Shown: positions 1 through 6,917, counted from the first letter of the stretch. The stretch: 15,216 nucleotides of DNA from UBA2289 sp041677365 (GCA_041677365.1 JBAYQC010000022.1:1-15216); one strand, 5' to 3'. The notes: generated by a model not told the origin, from the sequence alone. Numbers and translations: made by a program.

Positions 1-144
1 CCTGAAGGTGGTTTTTCTAAAAATGAAATTAAATTTTTAGTTGATAAAGGTTTTTCGACAATATCTTTAGGTAAGTCAATTTTACGAGCAGAAACAGCAG
101 CCATCTATGTGGCTTCAGTATTTAGGTTAATGCAGGAGGAATAA
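1..144 (+). CDS. rsmE: 16S rRNA (uracil-1498-N3)-methyltransferase, C-terminal fragment
   Basis: The reading frame is open from the first base and ends at TAA 142-144, giving 47 C-terminal residues. It begins PEGGFSKNE and later has ISLGKSILRAETAAIY. These match the S-adenosylmethionine-binding knot of RsmE (SPOUT/trefoil-knot methyltransferases), where a GPEGG turn and an 'LG..ILRAETA' stretch are hallmarks. RsmE methylates U1498 in the 16S rRNA decoding region of the 30S subunit. The N-terminal PUA-like domain and most of the catalytic domain lie left of the window. The stop is three bases before mtaB, whose ribosome binding site sits inside the last rsmE codons, so the two are almost certainly co-transcribed. 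The rsmE-mtaB pair is typical of Bacillota. The fragment is short, but both conserved stretches are present. Confidence 0.92.
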   Translation, partial: PEGGFSKNEIKFLVDKGFSTISLGKSILRAETAAIYVASVFRLMQEE

Positions 145-147
145 AAA

Positions 148-1443
148 ATGAAAGTAGCGTTTTATACTTTGGGTTGTAAGGTGAATTCTTATGAAACTGA
201 AGCAGTATTAGAAAAATTTAAAAATTCAGGTTATGAAATAGTAAATTATGAAGAATTTAGTGATATATATGTTGTAAACTCCTGCATGGTAACAAATGCT
301 GGAGAGAAGAAGTCAAAGCAGATTATTAGAAGACCCTTGAAATTGAATCCTCAAGCGATTGTAATTGTGATGGGGTGTTTAACACAACTAAAAGCTGATG
401 AAATTCTAAAAATACCCGGAGTCAAAATTGTTTTAGGAACAAAAAATCGGGATAAAATTGTTGATTATTTAGAAGAATATCTCACTAATAAAAAAACTTT
501 AAATAAAGTTACAGAATTAGAAAAAAAAGAAGAATATGATTCTTTAGCTATCATCGATTTTGAAAATCATAAACGGGCTTTTATCAAAATTCAAGACGGT
601 TGTAATAACTTTTGTACTTATTGTATCATTCCTTATACTAGAGGAAGGGTGAGATCAAAATCAAAAGATACTATTATTGATGAAGTTAAACACTTGGTTG
701 GTAACGGACACATTGAAGTTGTCTTAACTGGAATACATACTGGCGGATACGGGGCTGATTTAAAGGATTATTCCTTAGTTGACCTATTGAAAGATCTTGA
801 GAAAATTCAAGGTTTAAAACGAATTCGTATCTCTTCAATTGAAATTTCTGAAATTTCGGACTCGATGTTAGAAACAATCGCCAAATCAGAAAAAATTGTT
901 CACCATCTTCACGTGCCTTTACAGAGTGGATCTGATAAAGTCTTAAAAAATATGAACCGCAAATATACAACAAATGAATACAGACTAATGATTAACCATA
1001 TAAGAAAAGCTATACCCGATGTTGCTTTTACAACTGATGTGATAGTTGGCTTTCCCGGAGAAACAGCAACTGATTTTGAAGAAGCTTATAATTTTATTAA
1101 AAGTGTTGGTTTCCAAGAATTACATGTTTTCCCTTTCTCCAGACGTAAAGGAACTCCAGCAGACAAAATGCTTGAACAAATCGATACAGATACAAAAAAA
1201 TTAAGAGTTCATCGCTTGATTAAACTCAGTGAGGATTTGAAAAAGGACCATATTTTAAATAATCTTGGAACCATTCACTACTGTATAGCTGAACAGATAA
1301 AAAATGGTTATTTAGTAGGACATACAAGAGATTACATCTCGGTTAAATTTATCGGTGATAAAAGTTTGCTAGGCAAGGAAGTAAGGGTAAAACTACTTTC
1401 TTATGATAATCCTTATACTCTAGCAAAAATCGAAAAAAAATAA
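148..1443 (+). CDS. mtaB: tRNA (N6-threonylcarbamoyladenosine-37-C2)-methylthiotransferase MtaB
   Basis: This 431-residue radical-SAM enzyme adds a methylthio group to t6A37 of ANN-decoding tRNAs, giving ms2t6A. The N-terminal UPF0004 domain carries Cys10 (TLGCKVNSYE), Cys46 (VNSCMVTNAGEKKS) and Cys77 (VMGCLTQ), which bind the auxiliary cluster. The radical-SAM triad is Cys152, Cys156 and Cys159 in DGCNNFCTYCIIPYTRGR. SAM-domain landmarks HLHVPLQSGSDKVLKNMNR and TTDVIVGFPGET follow, and a TRAM-like RNA-binding tail lies from about residue 370. The CNNFC-type motif and the missing downstream MiaB signature favour MtaB over MiaB or RimO. Length is normal for the family. The ATG at 148 follows AGGAGG at 134-139, inside the end of rsmE. 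The usual 'GCYAQ' reads GCLTQ here, a minor variation. A hairpin begins right at the stop codon. Confidence 0.95.
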   Translation: MKVAFYTLGCKVNSYETEAVLEKFKNSGYEIVNYEEFSDIYVVNSCMVTNAGEKKSKQIIRRPLKLNPQAIVIVMGCLTQLKADEILKIPGVKIVLGTKNRDKIVDYLEEYLTNKKTLNKVTELEKKEEYDSLAIIDFENHKRAFIKIQDGCNNFCTYCIIPYTRGRVRSKSKDTIIDEVKHLVGNGHIEVVLTGIHTGGYGADLKDYSLVDLLKDLEKIQGLKRIRISSIEISEISDSMLETIAKSEKIVHHLHVPLQSGSDKVLKNMNRKYTTNEYRLMINHIRKAIPDVAFTTDVIVGFPGETATDFEEAYNFIKSVGFQELHVFPFSRRKGTPADKMLEQIDTDTKKLRVHRLIKLSEDLKKDHILNNLGTIHYCIAEQIKNGYLVGHTRDYISVKFIGDKSLLGKEVRVKLLSYDNPYTLAKIEKK

Positions 1444-1476
1444 TGCTCTAGTAACTTCTAAGCATTATTTTTTCTT
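1439..1476. terminator. Bidirectional terminator between mtaB and the convergent membrane-protein gene
   Basis: A 9-bp perfect stem AATAATGCT (1439-1447) / AGCATTATT (1461-1469) with a 13-nt loop is followed by a T-rich run TTTTCTTCTTTTT on the plus strand. On the minus strand the same stem is followed by TTTTTTTTCGATTTTT. It therefore looks functional in both directions. The stem contains the mtaB stop codon on one strand and the stop codon of the leftward gene (1465-1467) on the other. Confidence 0.8.
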
Positions 1477-2103
1477 CTTTTTCAGCGCTTTTTTATCAGC
1501 TTTTTTAATTTTTTTTGCATTTTTCTTCGTGTTCTTCACAATTTCATATGCTAGGACATTATCATTATCGTGATTAATTAATCGATAAGGATTAGCTTCG
1601 TTGATATTAAGGGGTAACTCATAGAAGAAAGCAATCATCGGTGTAAGCATTTGGTATTTATTGATGGCTTTAATTAATCCTTTAAGTTTTTTTGTGTTGT
1701 CCCATTGATAAAGAACTCGGTCATGATCATTAATAATATATACAACTAACTGATTACGGTTTTTATCTGGGGATATTCTTGCTTTTAGTTCCACCAATTC
1801 TGGAAGAGCTTTAATATAATACTCAAAATACTTTTTAGTTAAACTCTTACCTTTTCTTTTTAAAGATTTGAAAGTATTTGTATTATCAGTAGAATATTTG
1901 TTGATCAAGTTTTCAACTAGTATATTACCGTTGTATTTCTTGTTTATAATTTTATCTACTGAGCGATAATAACGCTGGTAACGCCGTTTATGCTTTCCGC
2001 TATTAATGATTATTACCAGCAATAAAACAACTAAAATAGCCGCTACGGCGATGATTAAAATTTCCTTTAGTTGTAGATTTAAGAACATAATAGAAGCTGT
2101 CAT
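1465..2103 (-). CDS. Unknown single-pass membrane protein with lysine-rich cytoplasmic tail
   Basis: I do not recognise this family. From the ATG at 2103 the protein has 212 residues. One hydrophobic segment at about residues 12-34 (EILIIAVAAILVVLLLVIII) is followed at once by GKHKRRYQRYYRS. By the positive-inside rule the following domain of about 175 residues should be cytoplasmic, with a very short N-terminus outside. That domain is mixed alpha/beta in character and has no motif I can name. The last 22 residues are dominated by lysine. An ATG at 2109 is in frame, but AAAGGA lies only two bases before it. The same site is eight bases before the ATG at 2103, so 2103 is preferred. The gene stands alone between convergent mtaB and divergent rpsU. 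Its promoter region carries a FabT-like palindrome (2141-2160), hinting at lipid-linked control. Confidence 0.75.
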   Translation of the reverse strand: MTASIMFLNLQLKEILIIAVAAILVVLLLVIIINSGKHKRRYQRYYRSVDKIINKKYNGNILVENLINKYSTDNTNTFKSLKRKGKSLTKKYFEYYIKALPELVELKARISPDKNRNQLVVYIINDHDRVLYQWDNTKKLKGLIKAINKYQMLTPMIAFFYELPLNINEANPYRLINHDNDNVLAYEIVKNTKKNAKKIKKADKKALKKKKK

Positions 2104-2136
2104 AATCATTTTCCTTTCTAAATTTTACTTAATCCA

Positions 2137-2142
2137 ATTATA
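2137..2142 (-). promoter_or_regulatory. -10 box for the leftward membrane-protein gene
   Basis: On the minus strand this reads TATAAT, about 28 nt before the chosen start codon's preceding leader, giving a short 5' leader to the ATG at 2103. No good -35 hexamer sits 16-18 nt upstream; the nearest is TTAAAA at 19 nt. The promoter would therefore be weak or need help. The adjacent upstream DNA is occupied by the palindrome at 2141-2160. Confidence 0.45.
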
Positions 2143-2160
2143 GATTTGATTATCAATCTA
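2141..2160. promoter_or_regulatory. Candidate FabT-like operator
   Basis: TAGATTTGATTATCAATCTA contains TTTGATTATCAA (2145-2156). This is identical over 12 positions to the core of the FabT box as I recall it from streptococci (ANTTTGATTATCAAATT). Flanking bases extend the dyad (TAGATT / AATCTA). It lies directly upstream of, and touches, the minus-strand -10 TATAAT (2137-2142), so a bound repressor would block that promoter. A FabT-like MarR gene is present at 13760-14206. Binding is inferred from sequence only. Confidence 0.5.
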
Positions 2161-2209
2161 ATTTTAACACATTAAGCTAAGTTTAAAAACATTTTTCAAA
2201 AAAAATTAG

Positions 2210-2238
2210 TTTACTTTTAATTAATAATTTAGTATAAT
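2210..2238 (+). promoter_or_regulatory. Promoter of rpsU
   Basis: TTTACT (2210-2215) and a perfect TATAAT (2233-2238) are separated by 17 nt, as expected for the housekeeping sigma factor. The start codon at 2268 follows after a leader of about 23 nt containing the ribosome binding site. Confidence 0.7.
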
Positions 2239-2267
2239 ACTTAATGGTAAGAAAAGGGGTGAAAGCA

Positions 2268-2441
2268 ATGGCTAAGACTATCGTTAGAGAAAACGAAACA
2301 ATTGAAGATGCACTTAGACGTTTTAAACGTGATGTTTCAAGGTCCGGGAATCTTGCTCAAGCCCGCAAAAAAGAGTATTACGAAAAACCAAGTGTAACAA
2401 AAAAATTGAAACAACGTGCAAACAAGACTCGCAAAAAATAA
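2268..2441 (+). CDS. rpsU: 30S ribosomal protein S21
   Basis: This 57-residue basic protein begins MAKTIVRENETIEDALRR, continues FKRDVSRSGNLAQARKKEYY and ends in a lysine/arginine-rich helix (KKLKQRANKTRKK). This is the full S21 pattern at the family's usual size of about 58 residues. S21 joins the platform of the 30S subunit near the anti-Shine-Dalgarno end of 16S rRNA and helps initiation. An upstream in-frame ATG at 2244 would add eight residues, but it precedes the ribosome binding site (AAGGGGTG, 2254-2261). The ATG at 2268 is correctly spaced and matches the family start. The gene is monocistronic, with a clear promoter and terminator. In Bacillus yqeY follows rpsU; it is absent here. 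Confidence 0.97.
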   Translation: MAKTIVRENETIEDALRRFKRDVSRSGNLAQARKKEYYEKPSVTKKLKQRANKTRKK

Positions 2442-2456
2442 TTTACTTGATAAAAT

Positions 2457-2490
2457 ATGACAATTCATTTCGAATTGTCATTATTTTTTC
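2457..2490 (+). terminator. Intrinsic terminator of rpsU
   Basis: A 10-bp perfect stem ATGACAATTC (2457-2466) / GAATTGTCAT (2472-2481) with a 5-nt loop is followed by TATTTTTTC. It starts 15 nt after the rpsU stop codon and insulates rpsU from the next operon. Confidence 0.88.
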
Positions 2491-2496
2491 TTATAA

Positions 2497-2525
2497 AAGA
2501 CATTTATTTGTATCTATGATATAAT
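2497..2525 (+). promoter_or_regulatory. Promoter of the QW-protein/phoH/ybeY/cdd/era/recO operon
   Basis: TATAAT at 2520-2525 is preceded by TG at 2517-2518 (extended -10, TGATATAAT). AAGACA at 2497-2502 is a partial -35 match with a 17-nt spacer. It is the only convincing promoter before phoH, so it probably drives the whole downstream gene run to recO. Confidence 0.68.
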
Positions 2526-2560
2526 AAAAACATCAAGTTATATCAATGGAGGCAAGAATT

Positions 2561-3466
2561 ATGAAAGAAAACTTAAACAAGGCAATTTCGTGGTTATACA
2601 GGTCTGGAAGACCGTTAGATGTTGCTAGATATGAATTTCTTTTTCTTAATAAAAGTCGCGATACTTTATTAGCCGCTTTAAAGAGCTATCAAAATGATGA
2701 TGGAGGTTTTGGACACGGGTTAGAACCTGATTCACAAAATCCATTTTCTTCACCGATTCAAACTTGGATAGCTTTAGGGATAATTGAGGAGCTTGGTCTA
2801 GATAATGAACATGAAATTGTTAAAAATACCTTAGATTATTTACAGAATAAGGCCCCAAAAAATAATGATTTGTTTTATGCAACTGTTCCGACTAATAACA
2901 GTTATCCACATGCACCATGGTGGCACTATAGCGATGAAAGTGCAATATGGGGGTATAATCCAACTGCTAGTATTGCTGGTTTTATGTATAAACATGCATT
3001 AGATAAAGACTCAAAATATAGCGCTGAAAAGACAATTTCTAAGGCTATAGATGATTTTATCAAAAATCCATCTAACAATATGCATGAACTTAGAAGTTTC
3101 TTAGATATGGCTAATTATATTGAAGATTTTAACAAGTTTGATAAAAGCGATGAGTTTATTAAACTTTTACTAAAACAGATAGATTACAATTTAGAAAAAA
3201 ATTCTGACTTATGGTTTAAGACCTATTGTGTCAGACCGCTTCAATTCTTTGACATTCCTGGAGGATATGGCTTTGATGATTTTAAAGACTTAGCTAAAAA
3301 AGAAGCGGAAATGATTCTAAAACAAAGAAATCCTGAAGGTATATGGGATATTACCTGGACTTGGGATCAATATCCTGAAGCTTTTGCAATCGCTAAACGT
3401 GATTGGCAATCAAATCTAATCATCGAATATTTGAAAATATTGAAAGCTTACAATATTCTAGATTAA
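2561..3466 (+). CDS. Unknown soluble protein with QW-like repeats (alpha/alpha-toroid, prenyltransferase/terpene-cyclase-like)
   Basis: The exact family is not recognised. The 301-residue product has no signal peptide or membrane segment. LLAALKSYQNDDGGFGHG (residues 36-53) and ILKQRNPEGIWDITW (residues 252-266) resemble the QW repeats of squalene/hopene cyclases and the related helix pairs of protein prenyltransferases. Helical repeats lie between them, together with aromatic-rich PHAPWWHY (116-123) and NPTASIAGF (133-141). I see no DXDD acid motif of type II terpene cyclases and no obvious zinc-ligand set of farnesyltransferase beta subunits, so substrate and activity stay open. Glycan- or lipid-binding alpha/alpha barrels are alternatives. 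GGAGG (2548-2552) is eight bases before the ATG at 2561. An in-frame ATG at 2546 overlaps that site and is rejected. The gene heads the phoH operon, where Bacillus has no such gene. Confidence 0.65.
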   Translation: MKENLNKAISWLYRSGRPLDVARYEFLFLNKSRDTLLAALKSYQNDDGGFGHGLEPDSQNPFSSPIQTWIALGIIEELGLDNEHEIVKNTLDYLQNKAPKNNDLFYATVPTNNSYPHAPWWHYSDESAIWGYNPTASIAGFMYKHALDKDSKYSAEKTISKAIDDFIKNPSNNMHELRSFLDMANYIEDFNKFDKSDEFIKLLLKQIDYNLEKNSDLWFKTYCVRPLQFFDIPGGYGFDDFKDLAKKEAEMILKQRNPEGIWDITWTWDQYPEAFAIAKRDWQSNLIIEYLKILKAYNILD

Positions 3467-3486
3467 AAGAAGGAGCGATTTATTTA

Positions 3487-4455
3487 GTGACAAATATCAT
3501 TCAATTAGAGACAGAAATCGAAGATTTACACGAACTCGTGAATCTATTAGGAGTTAATGATAAAAACATCAAGCTTCTAAGTAAATTATTTCATGTGAAT
3601 ATTTTCACTAACAATCAAGAAATTTTAATTGATAGTGAAGATGAAGTTATAACAAATAAACTTAAAAACATTTTTAAAATTTTAGTAACGCTAATCAGAA
3701 ATAATATAACTTTCAATGAAAGAGATATTATTTATCTTTTTCATATAATTGATAAATTTGAGGATAGTGAAATTCTTTCACTGTTTTTAAGTAGGAAAGA
3801 GATAATTAAGACTCATAACGGAAATCCAATTTATCCTAAAACAATAAATCAAAAAATTTATCTTGATGCTATTGAAAACAACTCAGTTTGCTTTGGCATC
3901 GGACCAGCTGGTACTGGAAAAACCTATCTAGCAGTCTTGTCGGCGTTAAAGAAATTAAAGGAAAATAAAATCAAGAAAATTATCCTTACTAGACCAGCGG
4001 TAGAAGCGGGAGAAAAACTTGGGTTTCTACCAGGTGACTTAAAGGAGAAAATCGATCCTTATTTAAGGCCGTTATATGATGCTATGTACGAGATTCTAGG
4101 TGTTAAGCAGAGTACTGAGTTTATTGAAAAAGGTATTATAGAGATTGCACCCTTAGCTTATATGCGCGGGCGTACTTTAGAAAACGCTTATGTGATTTTA
4201 GATGAAGCACAGAATACTACCATAAATCAAATGAAGTTATTTTTGACACGTTTAGGTTTTGGCTCAAAAATGATTGTGACTGGAGATATAACGCAAAGCG
4301 ATTTACCGGGACATATGCTATCAGGACTTGTCAAAGCCTCAAAAATTTTGAAAAATGTTGATGACATTGAGATTCTTTACTTCACTGAACTTGATGTTGT
4401 AAGACATCCGTTAGTTCAGACAATAATCAAGAGGTTTGAAAATGCTAAAGATTAA
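3487..4455 (+). CDS. phoH: PhoH-family ATPase (PhoH-like protein)
   Basis: This cytoplasmic P-loop protein has 322 residues from the GTG at 3487. Walker A is GPAGTGKT (139-146) and Walker B is VILDEAQN (236-243). LTRPAVEAGEKLGFLPGD (168-185) and TGDITQSDLP (265-274) are typical of the PhoH helicase-like core, which is related to superfamily 1 helicases. An N-terminal segment of about 110 residues (NIIQLETEIEDLHELVNLLG...) matches the small N-terminal domain of Bacillus PhoH. The role is probably RNA-associated, since phoH is regularly next to ybeY, as here. The frame stays open back to an ATG at 3403 inside the previous gene. However, AAGGAG at 3470-3475 serves the GTG, and the product then has the family length of about 320. 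The gap to the previous stop is 20 bp. Confidence 0.93.
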   Translation: MTNIIQLETEIEDLHELVNLLGVNDKNIKLLSKLFHVNIFTNNQEILIDSEDEVITNKLKNIFKILVTLIRNNITFNERDIIYLFHIIDKFEDSEILSLFLSRKEIIKTHNGNPIYPKTINQKIYLDAIENNSVCFGIGPAGTGKTYLAVLSALKKLKENKIKKIILTRPAVEAGEKLGFLPGDLKEKIDPYLRPLYDAMYEILGVKQSTEFIEKGIIEIAPLAYMRGRTLENAYVILDEAQNTTINQMKLFLTRLGFGSKMIVTGDITQSDLPGHMLSGLVKASKILKNVDDIEILYFTELDVVRHPLVQTIIKRFENAKD

Positions 4456-4876
4456 TATTATCAATCAATATGATTCAAGCAAAAAGTATGCAAGGATTAT
4501 AAAATATATATTAAAAATCGCTGAGAAAAAATTAAATATAAATGACCGATTAATTGTTAATGTTATATTAGTTTCAGACGAAGAGATTAGAGAAATGAAT
4601 TCTAGGTATCGAAACATTGACAAAACAACGGATGTTTTGAGTTTTGAAAATCAAGAAGGTATCGGAGAAATCGGTGATATTTTTATCTCGCTTGATAAAA
4701 CTAAAGAACAAGCAGAAACTTACGGGCATGATTTTGCCAGAGAATTAGCTTTTTTATCAGTCCATGGCTTATTGCATTGTTTAGGTTATGATCATTTAAA
4801 TGAAGTTGATGAAAAAGAAATGTTTAGCATCCAAGATGAAATTTTAGAAAATAGTAAATATCGGAGGGAAAAATGA
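4442..4876 (+). CDS. ybeY: Endoribonuclease YbeY (rRNA maturation factor)
   Basis: This 144-residue zinc-dependent single-strand endoribonuclease is involved in 16S rRNA 3'-end processing and ribosome quality control. The metal site is plain: HGLLHCLGYDH places His108, His112 and His118, the HxxxHxxxxxH signature of the family. Upstream KTTDVLSFEN (61-70) and GEIGDIFIS (75-83) are the other conserved blocks. The ATG at 4442 follows AAGAGG (4429-4434) with seven bases between. A TTG two codons earlier lies too close to that site. The start lies within the last codons of phoH (14-bp overlap), and the stop overlaps the next start as ATGA, so the three genes are translationally coupled. In Bacillus dgkA follows ybeY; here cdd follows directly. 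Confidence 0.96.
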   Translation: MLKINIINQYDSSKKYARIIKYILKIAEKKLNINDRLIVNVILVSDEEIREMNSRYRNIDKTTDVLSFENQEGIGEIGDIFISLDKTKEQAETYGHDFARELAFLSVHGLLHCLGYDHLNEVDEKEMFSIQDEILENSKYRREK

Positions 4877-5265
4877 ACAAATTATACGAATTAGCTAAAG
4901 AAAATATTAAAAATGCTTACGTTCCTTACTCTAAATTCCGCGTATCCGCAGTTTTAGAACTTAAGAACGGAGAGACAATTAAAGGTATTAATGTAGAGAA
5001 TGCTTCTTATGGTCTATCAAACTGCGCGGAAAGATCAGCGCTTTTTACAGCTTACTCTCGCGGCATCAGAAAAGAAGATATCAAATCAATTTTAGTCTAT
5101 ACTGATAAGGAGTATTTCGTTTCTCCTTGTGGAGCTTGCCGACAAGTGATGAACGAATTGATGGAACCAGATGCTAAAGTGTATTTTGCTAACAGCAAAG
5201 GGGAAATCAAAGAACTAGAGAATAAAGACCTTTTGCCCTACGGTTTCTCAAAAGAGGATTTGTAA
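4873..5265 (+). CDS. cdd: Cytidine deaminase
   Basis: This 130-residue enzyme of pyrimidine salvage hydrolytically deaminates cytidine and deoxycytidine to uridine and deoxyuridine. The active-site zinc ligands are Cys51 in SNCAERSALFTA and Cys86 and Cys89 in SPCGACRQV. Glu53 is the proton shuttle. The CAE form with three cysteines is that of the homotetrameric short cytidine deaminases, and the length fits. The N-terminal substrate loop NAYVPYSKFRVSAVLE is intact. GGAGGG (4862-4867) precedes the ATG, which overlaps the ybeY stop by four bases. The stop TAA shares its last A with the era start codon (TAATG). The tight coupling is positional, since cdd-era adjacency is standard in Bacillota. 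Confidence 0.97.
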   Translation: MNKLYELAKENIKNAYVPYSKFRVSAVLELKNGETIKGINVENASYGLSNCAERSALFTAYSRGIRKEDIKSILVYTDKEYFVSPCGACRQVMNELMEPDAKVYFANSKGEIKELENKDLLPYGFSKEDL

Positions 5266-6155
5266 TGTTTAAATCTGGTTTTGTGTCAATTATCGGTGAG
5301 CCGAATGTAGGTAAATCGACTTTTTTAAATCAGGTTCTCAAACAAAAAATTGCTATAGTTTCCAATAAACCGCAAACTACCAGAAATGTTTTTTCTGGTA
5401 TTTATAATGATGAGGTCTCTCAGATTATATTCTTAGATACCCCAGGTATCCATCAAGCTAAAACTAAACTTGGCGAGTACATGACTTCAGCTGCACTTTC
5501 AACGATAAAAAGTGTCGATTTAGTGCTCTTTATGATTAATGCCTATGATGATGTAAAAGAACATAATCTTAAGATAATGGAAAGTTTAAAAAACATAAAA
5601 ACACCGGTATTTTTGATTATCAATAAATTAGATACAATTACTGATTTTGACCGTTTAAATCAAGTGATAGATACTTATAAAAAAGAATATGACTTTACTG
5701 GTGTATTTGGAATTTCTGCACTTAATGGAACCAATGTCGATTTATTATTGTTGGACATTAAAGAAAGACTATCTGAAGGATCAAAGTTTTATCCTGATGG
5801 TGAGATTTCTGATAGACCGGAGACTTTTTTAATTCAAGAGTTTATTCGTGAAAAGATTCTTGAATTTACTCATGAAGAAGTTCCACATTCGGTAATGGTG
5901 TATTTAGAAAAATATAAGGCCAAGAAACATATTATTGAAATAATGGCAGTTGTAGTTGTGGAGAGAAAATCACAAAAAGGGATAATTATTGGTAAAGGCG
6001 GTTCAATGTTAAAGCGAATTGGATCAGCAGCTCGAAAAGACATCGAGGAATTATTGAAGGCAAAAGTATATTTAGAAATATTCTGTAAAGTTGAAGAGAA
6101 TTGGCGAAACCGGGAATTCTATTTAAAAAATTATGGATATAAGGATCTTGAATAG
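5265..6155 (+). CDS. era: GTPase Era
   Basis: This 296-residue essential GTPase binds the 3' end of 16S rRNA and checks 30S assembly. The G1 loop is GEPNVGKST (11-19), the switch region has QTTR (37-40), G3 is DTPG (58-61), G4 is NKLD (120-123) and G5 is SAL (151-153). The C-terminal KH RNA-binding domain is visible as KGIIIGKGGSMLKRIG (238-253), followed by FCKVEENWRNREFYLKNYGY, which is the canonical Era end. Length is exactly as expected. The start ATG shares one base with the cdd stop, and AGAGG (5253-5257) provides the ribosome binding site. Sharing an operon with ybeY is functionally sensible, as both proteins act on the 3' end of 16S rRNA. Confidence 0.98.
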   Translation: MFKSGFVSIIGEPNVGKSTFLNQVLKQKIAIVSNKPQTTRNVFSGIYNDEVSQIIFLDTPGIHQAKTKLGEYMTSAALSTIKSVDLVLFMINAYDDVKEHNLKIMESLKNIKTPVFLIINKLDTITDFDRLNQVIDTYKKEYDFTGVFGISALNGTNVDLLLLDIKERLSEGSKFYPDGEISDRPETFLIQEFIREKILEFTHEEVPHSVMVYLEKYKAKKHIIEIMAVVVVERKSQKGIIIGKGGSMLKRIGSAARKDIEELLKAKVYLEIFCKVEENWRNREFYLKNYGYKDLE

Positions 6156-6165
6156 AGGGGATTAA

Positions 6166-6882
6166 TTGGAAACAATTGAAGGGATTATCTTAAAAAAAAT
6201 AGCCTATAAGGAAAGCTCAGAAATCATCTATTTATATACTAATAAAGGACTTGTAAGTGTGCTTGTTCACGGCAGCAAAAAAATAAAAAGTCCTTATTTA
6301 AATCTAACTAGGATTAGCAATCTGGTAAGTCTTTTTGTAAGCGGAAAAGATTTGCTGACACTAAGAGATGGTGAAACAAAGACAGCGTTCCCAAAACTTG
6401 GATTAGATATCGAAAAATACACTTATATCAGCCATGTTTTCGAGTTAATATATTATTTTTCAACGCATGAACATGATCATGATAAACTATACAATTTTCT
6501 ATTAAAAATCATACAAGCAGTAGAAACAACTAATGATTATATCCCCTATATCTATATGCTAGAGTTAAAGTTGCTTTTTTTGTTAGGTGTAAACCCTAAT
6601 TTGAACACTTGTAACACTTGTGGAAGCAATCAAAATTTGGTCTTTTCCGTAATTGAAGGGAGTGTTTTTTGTGATAAGCACAGCCCTACAGGAAGTTATG
6701 GAGAACCAATTTTAAAATACATTAGAATTCTTTATTATTTTGATCTCTCAAAGGATCAATTACCAGAAGTAGAATTCGAGATAATTAAAGAGGTGAGATT
6801 CCTCTTGGACAATTATTATGAGTACCACTTAAATTATCGCTCAAAAGCGCGAAAAATGTTAAAAGAACTTATTGGCTATTAA
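6166..6882 (+). CDS. recO: DNA repair protein RecO
   Basis: The 238-residue RecO works with RecR (and RecF) to load RecA onto SSB-coated single-stranded DNA. The N-terminal OB fold starts METIEGIILKKIAYKESSEI and includes YTNKGLVSVLVHGSKK (24-39). A helical C-terminal domain contains a zinc-finger-like set Cys149, Cys152, Cys169 and His172 (NTCNTCGSN ... VFCDKH). A CxxC...CxxH arrangement is seen in many Gram-positive RecO proteins. The start is TTG at 6166, five bases after GAGGGG (6155-6160). No ATG lies in a suitable place, and the N-terminal methionine and sequence fit the family well. It sits ten bases after era and appears to be the last gene of the operon, with a weak terminator at the stop codon. 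Confidence 0.94.
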   Translation: METIEGIILKKIAYKESSEIIYLYTNKGLVSVLVHGSKKIKSPYLNLTRISNLVSLFVSGKDLLTLRDGETKTAFPKLGLDIEKYTYISHVFELIYYFSTHEHDHDKLYNFLLKIIQAVETTNDYIPYIYMLELKLLFLLGVNPNLNTCNTCGSNQNLVFSVIEGSVFCDKHSPTGSYGEPILKYIRILYYFDLSKDQLPEVEFEIIKEVRFLLDNYYEYHLNYRSKARKMLKELIGY

Positions 6883-6916
6883 TAAGTTTTTTATTACTTG
6901 TTTTTTCGGGTTTTTC
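6881..6916 (+). terminator. Weak intrinsic terminator after recO
   Basis: AATAAGT (6881-6887) can pair with ACTTGTT (6896-6902), using one G-U pair, around an 8-nt loop. The second arm runs into TTTT, then CGGG and another TTTTT. The stem is short and AT-rich, so termination may be partial, and some transcription could continue into glyS. Confidence 0.4.
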
Positions 6917-6917
6917 T

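Noticed and set aside
686..973. Antisense open reading frame within mtaB
   Set aside because: It lies wholly opposite a conserved gene, has low-complexity composition and no ribosome binding site. The same holds for antisense frames at 7084-7689, 8230-8484, 10211-10414, 12363-12635 and 13269-13532.
2141..2160. The dyad as a simple transcription terminator
   Set aside because: It has almost no loop, no following T-run in either direction, and sits in a promoter region, so an operator is the better reading.
2244..2267. Upstream ATG that would lengthen S21 by eight residues
   Set aside because: The ribosome binding site AAGGGGTG lies after this ATG and before the ATG at 2268, and S21 proteins start MAKT/MSKT at this length.
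3403..3486. Upstream ATG that would start PhoH inside the preceding gene
   Set aside because: It has no ribosome binding site, and the extra 28 residues do not resemble PhoH. AAGGAG serves the GTG at 3487, which gives the normal family length.
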